From Paraphysomonas bandaiensis (lineage: Eukaryota; Chrysophyceae): 64,000 nucleotides of DNA. Each line of letters opens with the position of its first letter. Position 1 is the stretch's first letter. The stretch is taken from the NCBI GenBank assembly GCA_965644295.1, contig CBFFRP010000457.1, forward strand, positions 161,704 through 225,703. The letters run 5' to 3'. A program made the position numbers and the translations under genes. A model generated the notes under the pieces. The model saw only the letters and a program-made list of their open reading frames with translations. It ran no database searches and had not been told where the DNA came from. Below, one piece after another: positions 23,025 through 34,780 of this stretch.

Positions 23025-23489
23025 TCATATTGTATACCTATGTACCACCCCATTTCCAATTAAAGCGAAGCATAGAGCAGCTATTACAACAACCAGGAGG
23101 AAGATAACACACCCGACTGCAATATATTTCAAGAAGTTATAATTACACTCCATTCTTTGTATATTTTCCAAAATATCATCTTGTCCTTGTTTTAGATGAG
23201 GCAAATATTCATTTATCTGCTCAGACATGCGAGACTGAGAATCAAGCACTGTCGCTATATCTGATTCAGTTCTTTCAGTAATGACTTTTGTTGCATTGAT
23301 CTCTGCTTTATTTTCTAACAGAAGTTTCTTTAATTCTTCATAATTAGCGTTAGATGTATTTTTCAGACCAATTATGAGTTCGGCCAGATAGTTTGTTTCA
23401 GAACTGTGACCCTTACGACCAACCACAGTGAAATCGGTATCACGTTTCGATGCACGAACATCATCAAGTGTTACGACACTGCTCATTTC
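23025..23489 (-). CDS. Small tail-anchored coiled-coil protein
   Basis: A single-exon frame gives 154 aa from the second ATG (23489, MSSVVTLDDV), or 160 aa from 23507. Residues about 35-115 are helical and charged (AELIIGLKNTSNANYEELKK; ITERTESDIATVLDSQSRMS), consistent with a coiled coil. Residues about 124-145 (AVGCVIFLLVVVIAALCFAL) form one C-terminal membrane segment followed by about 10 residues. This topology is that of tail-anchored proteins such as SNAREs, but no SNARE zero-layer register is clear. No family is assigned. Divergent, at 2.4 kb, from the CK1-like kinase. Confidence 0.6.
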   Translation of the reverse strand, partial: EMSSVVTLDDVRASKRDTDFTVVGRKGHSSETNYLAELIIGLKNTSNANYEELKKLLLENKAEINATKVITERTESDIATVLDSQSRMSEQINEYLPHLKQGQDDILENIQRMECNYNFLKYIAVGCVIFLLVVVIAALCFALIGNGVVHRYTI

Positions 23490-23702
23490 TCTTCGACTGT
23501 ATACCACTTCGACAATTGTTTCAACGCAACTAAGGGGGCGTAACTATGCAATCTTGACTGGTCTAAAGGTCGGGGCCTTTTATGGGGTGGGGTAAAAAAA
23601 ACACCATATGCATTGCTCTTCTCGTCCACCATATACAGCAGTATACTGCGGACTACGCTTTTTCTCATCCCTCCCGAATTCCAAGAATAATATTTTCGTT
23701 TC

Positions 23703-23835
23703 AGCATTCTTTGTATATTTTTGTTCAAAGATGCCTCATATATTGAGACAACAATTATCTGAATTACAGCCGTAGTTGTATGTTAGTAATATAGATAAAT
23801 TTTGCTTCAATATATTCCCGAAAAATAAGATGCAT
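23703..23835 (+). repeat. MITE-like family D, copy 1
   Basis: About 140-bp repeat with the core TTTGTATATTTTTGTTCAAA and, at the other end, CTTCAATATATTCCCGAAAA. Related copies lie at 25405-25546, 36833-36975, 37102-37261 and 53326-53468. This copy has lost both terminal CGGCA/TGCCG boxes. It lies about 0.2 kb upstream of the start at 23489. Confidence 0.65.
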
Positions 23836-23963
23836 ACATACCTATAGCACATGTCAGCAGGACATATATTCACATACACATCCATTGATGGAACCCTATC
23901 TATTAACCAATCCAACACACCAGCATCATGTTATCAGATTTATTTTGCGATGATGTTGAAGAT

Positions 23964-24470
23964 TGTCCCATTCCGAGAACGTACCCTAGTGAAGTGCTAG
24001 TGTTGACTAAGCTAAGTAATGTATAGATTATTAATAATAATCTCAGCGTATTCTTTGTATGTCGGCACCAAGAAAGCTCTAGCTAGATCTACACTATACT
24101 TGCATAGCCTATATGAGAATACGAGAAACCCCGCGCACTCTAGGGGAGGGAGGGGGGGTGGCCAATGTCACACTAGACCTATACTGAGTCATGCATGGTC
24201 AAGAGAATCCCCGCGTAATCATTGTTAGGTAATGATGGGAAGGTAGAAGGTACACATGGTCCTAATAGAATCTGCGCGAATTACATATATAAAAGTCATG
24301 CATAGTTATGAGAAATCCTACGTATTCTCAGCAAAGGTTAACACAGGTGGGGGCGGCAACAGAATCTGTGCGTGATCTATGTGGTATGTGGTCAGCTACG
24401 TTTGTACACGGGTTGATGGGTAGTGGTGTACAGCCAGCCTACACTGTGGCCACGCCTTCGGAATGGGGCA
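23964..24470 (+). mobile_element. MITE-like family C, copy 1
   Basis: About 507 bp, opening TGTCCCATTCCGAGAACGTA and closing TTCGGAATGGGGCA. It matches 33058-33537 throughout and 39139-39398 in part. Inverted ends and no coding capacity indicate a non-autonomous DNA transposon. No clear target duplication is visible. Confidence 0.65.
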
Positions 24471-25404
24471 ATGTCAGCTTTGGATAGTTGTCTCATCATT
24501 GTGGTTTCTCTACAAATGTAACACAATGAAGTATGTAGAATATAATGAACAATGAACATACATATGGCTGTCAATATCAAAATAAAAACAGAAGTGAGTT
24601 TCTGCTGAACCGAATATTGAATTTGAATGTCTACATTTGCCCGGTGCTGATATTAGCACTCTGTTGAGCCCAATTCAGGTAAAACAGAAAGAATTTTATT
24701 TAGACATAAATGGGGATAATAGGATAATATGATAACGTTAAATTGTCAACCCTTACATACAGCTGTATTTTAAGTTATAATTTAATATACACCTTTATTT
24801 ATTATCCCATATCGCTTCTTACAATTAAATACAGTAAATCGAATAATGTAATATGAATTTTATGGAGATAGTGAAGCCCATCAATGTAGCACATAACGAT
24901 GAAAGTTATCTCCATTTAATTAATTGAAGTGGTGTTTACAGTTACAGAGTTCAGCTATCGAATATGGAATGCATCATTATGTATAACGTACACTGAGTCA
25001 ATTCATAGCACCATATGGGCATATCTGTACAACAATGAGGCTTATCATGCTCGATATGAACCACACTGTCCTGCACTGGGGCTACAGTGTATGGGCCCCT
25101 CTATGAGGGCGGTCCCTTCGTATGATCCCTCTTATACTGGGGAATGAGGGGCTTAGCTTAAGCCATGCATGACCAGCTGAGTCATGCAAGGGACGCCTGC
25201 CACTACTTGAAACTCCTGCACGTCATGCAGATGGGACAGTAGGGCGGCTCTCACAGATCCTGCGGGTGATCTATACAGTCATCCATGTTGATAAAATGGT
25301 GAGTGAGTGCATAGAATCATGGAGTTATAGTGAATGTGAGCCCTCATGATGACCACACTGCTGCCTGTCGCTCTGTGGTGGGAATGATGCAGTGGACTCG
25401 ACTA
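24471..25404. other. Intergenic, no gene recognised
   Basis: An open stretch at 24929-25147 has no family resemblance and no splice context, and is not called. CATGCATGACC and similar motifs recur around 25160-25200. Confidence 0.3.
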
Positions 25405-25546
25405 TCGGCAGTCAGCATCTTATTTTTCGGAAATATATTGAAGCAAATATTCTCTATATAACTGCAACACAACTACGGCTGGAATACAGATAATTGTTGC
25501 CTCAATATTAGAGGCATCTTTGAACAAAAATACACAAAGGATGCCA
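25405..25546 (-). repeat. MITE-like family D, copy 2
   Basis: It opens TCGGCAGTCAGCATCTTATT and closes TACACAAAGGATGCC, reversed relative to copy 1. It lies about 0.37 kb upstream of the CK1-like start. Confidence 0.75.
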
Positions 25547-25696
25547 ATACGCTATACTGGGCACACTCTGCACTGTTGGAGGGTTTATATACTGCAGTAC
25601 AACCAAAACGAGTGTTCGCTTAAAATCACTGATTTATATATAAACCTACAGTTTTAAATGAAAATTCCCTATTTTATATATGTATATACAGTATGT

Positions 25697-25861
25697 ATAT
25701 ATGTATGTAAGTACTGTAGGTAGGTACATGCATGTATATATGTACGTGTACCCTGGTATGGGTGTGTTAATCTCATATGTATGTATGTATGTAAGTACTG
25801 TAGGTAGGTACATGCATGTATATATGTACGTGTACCCTGGTATGGGTGTGTTAATCCTCAT
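25697..25861 (+). repeat. Two tandem 83-bp units upstream of the CK1-like gene
   Basis: Both units share GTAAGTACTGTAGGTAGGTA and TACGTGTACCCTGGTATGGG. They include short ATGT runs in the sense strand of the kinase gene and end within 60 bp of its start, so they probably form its core promoter or 5' UTR. Confidence 0.75.
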
Positions 25862-25911
25862 ATGTATGTATGTATATGCAGGTGATCGGGGTACATGTGC
25901 ATGTGTATTGC

Positions 25912-27698
25912 ATGAGTATGAGGTGGATGTTGTTAGTCTTGTTATTGTTGGTGTTCTCAGTGGTGTTGTGTGATGATGTGCCGGAGTGGACGGGTGGGGT
26001 CGTTAACGGGCAGGTGAGCCACCAACATACACATGCATGTGATGGCTATGCATGCATTCACTGCATCTATCTCACCGTATCTATCTCACTGCATCTATCT
26101 CACCGTATCTATCTCACTGCATCTATCTCACCGTATCTATCTCACTGCATCTATCTCACCGTATCTATCTCACTGCATCTATCTCACCGTATCTATCTCA
26201 CTGTATCTATCTCACTGCATCTATCTCACTGTATCTATCTCACTGCATCTATCTCACTGTATCTATCTCACTGCATCTATCTCACTGTATGTAGTTTGAG
26301 GTCGAGAGTTTCTTGGGATCCGGCTCATATGGATGGGTATACCGGGGGCGGGATGTCCGTACCGGTCATCTGGTCGCCTTAAAGGCGGAGTCTGTTAATG
26401 CCACCAAGTCGAAGCTGCCATATGAATGCGACATACTGGAGCGCATTAGAAACATAAGTACGTGCATGCATCTCATGATGGAGACAACAGTGTCATGTGC
26501 AGTGCACTGAGTGACTGTGCTGCAGGTGATCACATAGTGAAGCTGCACTGGTGTGGATATGCGGGCCTCCATAATGAGTATAGAGTGTTAGTAACAGATC
26601 TCTACGGCAAAAGCTTAGAGAGTGTAGAAAACGATGATCACATGAAGGATATCAAATATTTGAACCGCGTGAAAAATGTGGGCCGACAGATGGTCTCGAC
26701 ATTGGAGATACTGCATGATGCCGGTATGTGAATGAGGTTATTTTCTTCTTAAGCACGCACAGTATATACACGCAGTAGGCTTATGTGAAATGCAAAATTG
26801 GTGTATATGTTCGTGGTGATGATATAATGTGCAGGTGTGATTCACGTTGACATCAAGCCAGCCAATATAATGGAAGACCGTGCAAATAAGAACAAGTACA
26901 TACTCATCGATTTTAACCTAGCACGGTTGTACATTCGCGATGGCAGGCATATTTTATACAATGATGGGGGGCGGCGGTCAGGCACACCTAGATACATGTC
27001 CTTCAATAGCATGTTACGCACAGGTACTGAAAAAGTACATGAGTAGGATTTGGGGATGATATGTGTATATATAATCGAGCTCCTGTTATATGATACAGTT
27101 ATGGTGACACTGCAATCCTGATGATGTATCCCAATATTTTTCAGAGCTATCACGGAGAGACGACTTAGAATCTCTGGCCTACGTACTGATATCACTATTA
27201 AAACCACTCCCTTGGTCAGGAATAAGCGCCAATAACACGCGCGAGAAAAATCTGAGGCGCATACAGGCAAGGATGAAAGAATCCATTGACACTCTCTGCG
27301 AGGGACTACCAGGTATGCAATGCTTTTGATATATGCCTTCCATAGCAAGGAGAGTATTGACAGCACAAGTAGTAGCATTACGTGGTATTTGGAGGAACCG
27401 TGATAATATTAGTGGAGTACTGTACAGCATACGTGGATTTTATTTTTTGTATATTGTAGAAAGTATTCTGTACATTCACTGTTGTTTTCAGTATTGTGTA
27501 TTGTTGGTTTAATAAAGTTTAGAATATGGGTATAGCATACTGTGTACTATATATATGCCCAGGGTAGGTGTGAGCAAAACTGATATGTTTATTATCATTA
27601 TAGGAGAATTTAATGCTTTCATGAGACATACGAAATCTTTGGGATTCTATGAGCGGCCGAATTACGACTTACTGAGAAGCTTATTGGACAGCATGTGA
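25912..27698 (+). CDS. CK1-family kinase with signal peptide and DFN motif
   Basis: Six in-phase exons: 25912-26013, 26295-26459 (end approximate), 26526-26723, 26835-27023, 27145-27312, 27604-27698. Exon 1 encodes a signal-peptide-like start (MSMRWMLLVLLLLVFSVVLC) then DDVPEWTGGVVNGQ, which runs straight into the kinase start FEVESFLGSGSYGWVYRGRD. Kinase features: glycine loop GSGSYG, VALK lysine, catalytic HVDIKPAN, metal-binding Asp in IDFNLARLY, SGTPRYMS, and the CK1 hallmark LSRRDDLESLAYVL, ending NAFMRHTKSLGFYERPNYDL. CK1 enzymes normally have DFG and HRD; here they are DFN and HVD, so activity may be altered. A secreted or ER-lumenal location is inferred. The gene ends two codons into a repeat shared with 20950-21337. 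Confidence 0.8.
26065..26290 (+). repeat. Intronic minisatellite (TCTATCTCAC family)
   Basis: About nine units of a 24-bp repeat alternating CTATCTCACCGTAT and CTATCTCACTGCAT fill most of intron 1 of the CK1-like gene. Later units switch CCGTAT to CTGTAT, a sign of directional array growth. Confidence 0.9.
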
Positions 27699-28073
27699 AT
27701 AGTGTTCGCTCCCAGCAGACCTTAATACACAACGTCTGGGCCGAAATTTTATATGTGAGCTCCTCCTTCCTTATGGCCATGAAAAATACCGTTGGAATAA
27801 ACGTATTTATCATTTTTAGAGGCCGTCCATGATTTTTATGTTAGAAACACCGAGAGAAACAGTGCTTATGATCATACTGACTTTCTTTATATTCTCATTA
27901 GGGATGTAGAAGCTAAAATTTTAAATTACTATTGAAGATAGTAATACCGGCCCTGGTTGTCAGCTGTGAGTAATGCGAGTGACGATGTACAACAGCGGTG
28001 GTACATCCAATATGACAGTCAAGCATCAAGCAGGCAATTTATCAGATCTATTCGATCCAGCGTTGCAAGTTAT
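27692..28073 (+). repeat. Duplicated 0.38-kb segment, copy 2
   Basis: Partner of 20950-21337. It begins at the last codons of the CK1-like gene and covers its 3' flank. Confidence 0.6.
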
Positions 28074-28683
28074 ATTCATGAGTGAAATTTCTTGAGTCGA
28101 TATACAGTCAGCTCACAATCTAATATGTCGATGTCGAAGACATCTCAGATTTAAACATAAAATCATATAAAGTCACGACTCATTTATGTAGTACTTTTAG
28201 ATTATATTCATTCAATTATTGCTATTATCTACAGTATTATTAATAGCTAAATACACTGTATATCTATAATTATGACTGCAAAGGCTTAAGAATCGTACAT
28301 TTGGATCTATTATTGGACCTAGTCAATTTAGTGAAATTTCCTAGTCACACCTTAAATAGTGTAAAAAATATAGCAATTAAATATATAAGCTTTACAATGA
28401 CTCCATACATGTTTAATGTATTTTTCTATCCAACAAGTATCAAGCATTCAATACAGTAATAAATTATTTATTACTTTGACTAGGTTTTTACCCCAAAGTC
28501 TGTGACAAGTTAATTCAACCAATTTGACTACTCCCTTTTGTACACTATACTTCATACACCAGGGCTACGTATCAATTAATTTATGCATGTTGTAGTTAAT
28601 TATAATTGCAATTATTTCTTGTTGTCTCAATTTCAATTATTGCAACTATTTAATATAGCTACCTCATGATTTCATATTCTGGA
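28074..28683. other. Intergenic, nothing recognised
   Basis: Very AT-rich with TAATTATAATTGCAATTATT-type palindromes near 28590-28640. No gene or delimited repeat. Confidence 0.3.
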
Positions 28684-28866
28684 GGCGACGACACACACAC
28701 TTCTGTATGTATCGACGGTTCATGCGTAAAAACATAAGTAGCTCTAACTACCGAGGATTCATACTCTGGCGCAAACCCGTCATAACAATCTTAGCTCTAC
28801 TGAACAACCTTTCAACCTTATTGGTTGTGGCATGCAAGTGCTTCATGTGTTGCGGTAGCGAGTGTG
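28684..28866 (-). pseudogene. hAT transposase remnant
   Basis: The reverse strand reads TTNKVERLFSRAKIVMTGLR, then an in-frame stop, then LELLMFLRMNRRYIQ. This is the hAT dimerisation region of a family distinct from that at 21668, and broken. Confidence 0.6.
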
Positions 28867-29251
28867 CTGGTTAAGACATTCTTATATGGCATATACGATA
28901 TTCAGTATACCTCATTTTCAGGGCTAGTCAAAATAATATTGGATTGCAATTATTTGTTTTTGCTAGCTATAGTATATTATTTATTATTTTAGCAAGAGTT
29001 GGCCTCGTGTGTCTAACCCATGCTAGTGTGTCTTAGAAAATATACTTCATTAATCATAAACTACTCTACATAATCACATAACTCATCTACTATTATAACA
29101 TCGAACAATCATCATAACTACCTGCAACAAAGAACGCTATTCATGTTCGATATTAGAATTCGAACTATTCACCAAATAGCAAACTCCAAACTATTGAATT
29201 GATGCTGTCATCCTCATATAAACATGTTTTTCTTGTAATCTGTAAGAGCAT

Positions 29252-29530
29252 ATGTCAGTCTATCTAAACAGTTATACCAAGCACATATTCAGTACAACTA
29301 ACCTTGTTGAACGTTTGTTCAGCAGAACCAAGATTATCATGACACACTTGCGACAAGGAATGACTCCACGTCGCCTCGAACTTCTGCTTTTCCTTCGCTT
29401 CAACAAGCACTTGTGGACCGCAAAGACAATTATCGATGATGGACTGTCCGATCATAAGAATGAGGACGACAGTGACGAAGAGTTGGAACACATAGAGTAC
29501 TTGTTGCTGCATTGTTATTGGGTTCTCATC
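29252..29530 (+). pseudogene. hAT transposase C-terminal remnant
   Basis: The forward frame reads STTNLVERLFSRTKIIMTHL, MTPRRLELLLFLRFNKHLW and an acidic tail (NEDDSDEELEHIEY). It is the C-terminal dimerisation domain only, facing the remnant at 28684-28866, so the two may be parts of one rearranged element. Confidence 0.6.
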
Positions 29531-29929
29531 ATTATGTTGTACCCTCTACTAACTCTTCTTAGCACCCAATATATTGCAACATATTTAATAATCAATCGTT
29601 ATTGGTCTTGAAAGTATTATTATTATTTAATTTTGCTTGCAATATAAAATATATATAGCGAAATATTGTTGACTGGCCCTGCTCAGTTTGTGTAATTATT
29701 GATCTGATTACATGTTTAGTAATATATAAGTTAATGGCGCCAAATATCATGCTTTTTTAAATCTAAAATCTCAACGATTCAAAGTGAATATCATGTAAAT
29801 TAATGTGTCATATTATTTTATAGAAGTATATTCTATCTATATCAAAACTACTACGTAAATTGATATGATAATATTCATAATAACATATTTCTACACATTT
29901 GAAAAATTTACTAGCAGAAATGCGTGAGC

Positions 29930-31559
29930 TTATCCCCCAATTAATATCATTGGTCTATTCTTTGACACAGCTATCGATGCTGGAGAATTATGCCCCCCAA
30001 GGGCTTTATGCTTCGCTCTCACTGCACCACTGATCATATTAACGACGTCTGCATCACAGTATCCATCTAACAACAAAAAATACATCAGATCATAAGAGCA
30101 AGAAGCCAACGCCCAACAATCTGGACAACATACGTCTACATAGAATGAGTCGAAATAAGATGCACCCACACATGAGCAGAGTACTAATATGGCAAGACAT
30201 TCCATTGCTCTGCGGTATACAGCGTGGACGGATACGCATAGATTTGTTACCTCTAAACGCTTGCAATATGTTCAACTCATCACTACCAAATAGACAAACT
30301 TTTATTTTGCCATCTGCGGTAATCCTCAGTCGATTGCACCCACCACAGAAGTTGCTGCAGCAAAAAACAACGAATGAGACAATATACCATATATATGCAA
30401 TGTAAGGAGTTTAAGCGACACATAGGAAGTATTAAAACATGACATACAACATGTAGAAGCACGGCACACTATACGGTATATATATTTGATGAAATCGAAT
30501 ACATTATAAGAAGTGCGTTTAATAAACAATATCGCACCTGCTCATCGAAGTTATGAACCCAACTCTTCCCATATACCCCTCACTATCGCCAATGTCACTG
30601 GACTCATTTCCCTTCATACTACTACCTGCTGGTACAGAGGAGAATACACGATACCACTTAGTAGTGTCGTGGGGGTCCCGAACAGAAGATGTATCCTTGC
30701 GAATATCCACACCCTGGATAAGTATGAGTGTGTCAGAAGACAGTGTCAAAAAAAACTAATAGTAAATATGCATATACTCATGGCAAGTTATATGTGCACG
30801 ATTTATTCAACACATCAACGTACAAAATATGCATAGCAGTACCTTTTCTTTGAGAGTATCTATGGCTTCAAAATATGGAACCAGGGCTTTAGGATTCCAA
30901 TTGTTGTCATCGAAAGGCATTACCTCTATGAATCTAACATCTATAGGACTGTCTTTAGTTAGTTCCACAAAATCCGCTATCTCCGTATAGTTGACGTCTC
31001 TCATCAACACACAATTTACTTTAACTTTAAGATCTCTACTCGCAGCAGCATAGAGAGCACTCAACACATGTGCCAATCCTCTTTTATCACGTCTAACAAT
31101 TGATGCAAATCTATCAGGGTTTAGTGTATCCAGTGAGATATTGACATGAGTCAACCCCGCGTCACATAACTTATCCAACTGAGACTTCAACACTAATCCA
31201 TTAGTGGTAATACCGATACTCTTAATGGTCTCGATGTCCCTGCAGTGTCGTATGAGTTCAGGCAGTGATTTATTAACAGTCGGTTCTCCTCCAGTGAATC
31301 TGATTTTATCAACACCACCAGCAGCAAAGAGAGAGATGAGTCTCTTTCTTTCATTAAGATTCATAAGTGAATCATTCGGTGTGAGTGTAACTCCGTCTAG
31401 AGGCATGCAATACACACAACGGAAGTTGCATTTCTCAGTAATGCTCATCCGAAGATAGTTATGAAACCGACCGAATGTATCAACGAGCATATGAGAAGAC
31501 TCATTGGGAGAAGGGGATGATGAGAGAACCCTTCGGACTGCACCTGCAGATCGTCTCAT
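29930..31559 (-). CDS. MOCS1: GTP 3',8-cyclase, molybdenum cofactor step 1 (MoaA/MOCS1A)
   Basis: Four exons, 31559-30843, 30713-30538, 30354-30251 and 30066-29930, join in phase to 377 aa. Near residue 40, MSITEKCNFRCVYCMPLDGV carries the radical-SAM CX3CX2C cluster; FTGGEPTVNKSL follows the usual GGEP. The third exon gives FCGGCNRLRITADGK with a third Cys in KVCLFG, the second 4Fe-4S site that binds GTP. The last residues, SKNRPMILIGG, end in the Gly-Gly pair essential in MOCS1A and bacterial MoaA. The enzyme converts GTP to the 3',8-cyclo intermediate of cPMP synthesis, in mitochondria in animals and plants. The N-terminus (MRRSAGAVRRVLSSSPS) is Arg/Ser-rich with no acidic residue, fitting a mitochondrial presequence. 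No MoaC part follows; the animal MOCS1 fusion is not seen. Confidence 0.92.
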
Positions 31560-31589
31560 GGTCTCTGGTCTGTATGAGTGCTATGAGGC

Positions 31590-31905
31590 CCTCAGCATGT
31601 ATGTATGTGTGTATAGACGACTAGGAGAAGAAGGAGGACCAGGAATACAGCAGTATAATAACTATGTATACTGCTGTGTACAGTCTCTGGTCGGCCCCTC
31701 AGCATGTATGTATGTGTGTGTATAGACAACTGTGAGAAGAAGAAGGACGAGGAATACAGCAGTATAATAACTATGTATACTGCTGTGTACAGTCTCTGGT
31801 CGGCCCCTCAGCATGTATGTATGTGTGTGTATAGACGACTATGAGAAGAAGAAGGACGAGGAATACAGCAGTATAACTATGTATACTATGTACAGCCCAT
31901 GTGTG
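31590..31905. promoter_or_regulatory. Three tandem ~108-bp units upstream of MOCS1A
   Basis: Copies begin near 31594, 31701 and 31810 with AGCATGTATGTATGTGTG. Each carries ATACAGCAGTATAATAAC and, in the first two, its mirror TATGTATACTGCTGTGTA, together an imperfect inverted repeat. They start about 35 bp upstream of the start codon, so they probably include the promoter. Confidence 0.7.
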
Positions 31906-33057
31906 TATGTGTGTATGGTATGTGTGTATGCTGGTCTAGATCGGGTCGTATGATTGGCTCAAGTGTCCCGAAGGAGAATTCTCAATGTTCTTCAACAATA
32001 TTACAAACTTGGACCTGAAAACCCCATATTTACATGTAAAACCCCTTGTTTTTATACTATATCTCTGATCATGTGGCTGGTTATGCATGTACAGTAGCAA
32101 TGCATGCATGCATCCATGTATTAGTAGAGTGGATGCTTTGAATGATGAGCCATATCAACGCGGACATTGGGATGATATTTCAGAGGATGGGAGAATGAGT
32201 AAGGTGTATTCCGGTCCACTGAATCTGGTCATTGAGTGTGTTTGAGCTCTTCCATACACGGTCTCACCGGCTTACTGCCACATCCATAGCGTGTATGTTG
32301 GTATAACATCCTTAACGCCACTACGACTATGAGAGGACCTCACTGCAGAGGCTATCACATATACGTATATGTCTATCTGACTTACTGTGTTCGTATCGTT
32401 TGCATTGAGTCAGTGACCGTGTATCAGTGTGTTGTATTATGATCGATGTTGTTGTCGTTACGCTGTGCTGTGTGCTCCATACAACACACGAGGACTATAT
32501 AAACGGTACATGTTTCGTGTTTATTCTTCATATTAAACACAATACGAAAAGCCTGCATGTGTGGTATGATCTATGTGTTCACTGCAGTTACGTTTGAGCC
32601 CTTCCTGTTCTTTACTTTACTTCCTGTTCTTGTCGATTACAGTATTTAATAGCATAACGAGTTTGTCATTTTATTCCATTGCTTATTTTCTGTGTTGAAC
32701 TATGAATTACGACGATTATGTCTACTGCTATAACACATGTGGTTGAGGACTCCGTCATCCACACACGTTTCAGCCGTTTGAGGAATGTACCCGTAATATT
32801 ACAGTACTATAATGATAATATTGCGATACTTCTTCTACGATAGCCATCAGTAGGCCTCAGGATTGGTACATATAGGAATACTTACAGCTTACAGGTATAT
32901 TATTAAATATATGTCATGGCACCTAGATGGAACGTTTTGTACCTATGGGTACACTTTAGCTACCTAGGTAGTAGATAGTACTTGTGGATATTTTAATAGG
33001 ATCCACCTATTGCAGACAAGACCAGCTACAGATAGCTACCAGTTCTTGGTACCTAAT
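31906..33057. other. Intergenic, no gene recognised
   Basis: No open frame of note on either strand. CATGCATGCATCCATG at 32101 and scattered TATATA boxes are the only patterns noticed. Confidence 0.35.
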
Positions 33058-33537
33058 TGCCCCATTCCGAGAGCGTACCCTAGCGAAGTGTTAGTGTTGA
33101 CTTCTTTGTGTGTCGGCACCAAGAAAACTCTAGCTAGATCTACACTATACTTGCTAGCCTATATGAGATTACGAGAAACCCCGCGCATTCTAGGGGAGGG
33201 AGGGGTGTGTGGCCAATGTCACACTAGACCTATACTGAGTTATGCATGGTCATGAGAAGCCCCGCGTAATCTTTGCTAGGTAATAATGGGAAGGTACACA
33301 TGGTCCTACTAGAATCTGTGCGAATTACATATATAAAAGTCATGCATAGTTATGAGAAATCCCGCGTATTCTCAACAAAGGTTAACACAGGTGGGGTGGC
33401 AACAAAATCTGCGCGTGATCTATGTGGTCAGCTACGTTGGTACACGGGCGGGTGGGTAGTAGAATCAGTGCTATATCTCGGTGTTTTAGGTGATGTTCAG
33501 CCAGCCTTCAATATGGCCACGCCCTCGGAATGGGGCA
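33058..33537 (+). mobile_element. MITE-like family C, copy 2 (best preserved)
   Basis: 480 bp, opening TGCCCCATTCCGAGAG and closing CTCGGAATGGGGCA, a 14-bp perfect terminal inverted repeat. The body has no plausible gene. The flanks (CCTAAT, TCATGC) show no obvious duplication, so the target-site length stays unknown. Confidence 0.75.
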
Positions 33538-33665
33538 TCATGCAACAGTTCATCGGCAGTTCATATAACAGTTCATTGGCAGTACATATAACAGTTCATC
33601 AACAGTTCATCGGCAGTTATTGTAACAGTTCGTCGGCAGTTCGTATGGAAGTGCATGCAACAGTT
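33538..33665 (+). repeat. Minisatellite of AACAGTTCATCGGCAGTTCA units
   Basis: Five to six imperfect units of about 20-24 bp directly follow the right end of the family-C MITE at 33537. Expansion may have started at the insertion junction. Confidence 0.8.
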
Positions 33666-34780
33666 TAGATGACAGCGTGACGTACACTACTTTCTAAAAC
33701 ACAGTAAAAAGTAATAGTCCGAGAATAACAAGTAAATTATTACTCTATGGAGCGAAGCACACATCATACAAAACCATATATATTAACACGTAACTAATAA
33801 CTATTATATTACACATGGGGTAATAGATATTCTCCACCACACAAAACTAAACACGCAAATTACACTTCCACTCCCAGCAAATCCGAGCTTGTAACCAAGA
33901 CAAAGTCTGAGATGTCTCGTCATCCTACATCAGTGTTGAGGCGTTATCTTGTCTGTAACACCCACCTGTAAAAATAGCACACAGATAAGCAAAATATTTA
34001 CATACATATACATATCATACATATATTCATTAGCTGGTGATATATATGCTTTATATAAAGCTTAATATAGGACTAGTCACATACAACAAGCTATATAATA
34101 CTTACAAGGAAGTAATATATGCTCGTCACACATTTCAATATTTAGAGTTTCTTCGGAGTGTAGAGGAGATACTATATTCTATATTATCTTAAAAACACTC
34201 AGTTCTATATATACAGGTAGGTCATTAATGGCCCATTAATGTCCCGTTCCCGGCAACTATAATGACATTAATGACAAATGCCCCGGCAATTATAATGGCA
34301 TTACCATTAACGGCGCATTAATGACCAATAATGCTATTACCATTAACAGTTACCAGGCCCTGGTTGTTAGCACTTAGTACTAATTATTTTTATTGCCCGC
34401 CATTATCGCTTTTACTTGCCACTTTCCCTCAGAACGTCTTCAATTAGGAGGAGCCGTTTTGAAAAAGTGCCCTAATCCTGCACCTAGATTATGATTAGTG
34501 TGATGATATGATAATTGGCCGGAAGTTTGCCCCCTTTTTTCACGTCGGGTATAATCTTTTGCACAAACACCTACAAAACTATAATAGTTTCGCACGGCTA
34601 CTTCTTCTTTTTCACACAAGCATTAGAAGTTAATAGTTCGCACGAGTACAGACAAGTACAACTCACGAGAGTATGGTTCACACGAGATTAGCAGCAAAGA
34701 ATACATAGAAATTATTAGCCAATAAAAGAAGGTCTAGGCTACTCGAGCAAAAGCGTGATTAATTCTCTCCACTACTATGT
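33666..34780. repeat. Intergenic with ATTAATGGCC-rich block (34205-34370)
   Basis: The block 34205-34370 shares palindromic ATTAATGG units and the end CCAGGCCCTGGTTGTTAG with 14570-14665. The rest shows nothing recognisable. Confidence 0.4.

Noticed and set aside
24929-25147. 72-codon open frame
   Set aside because: No family resemblance, no splice context and no neighbouring exons; length is within chance for this composition.
30513-30836. Forward-strand frame of 107 codons opposite MOCS1A
   Set aside because: It is the complement of a MOCS1A exon and intron; the reverse-strand exon is supported by family motifs and splice phases.
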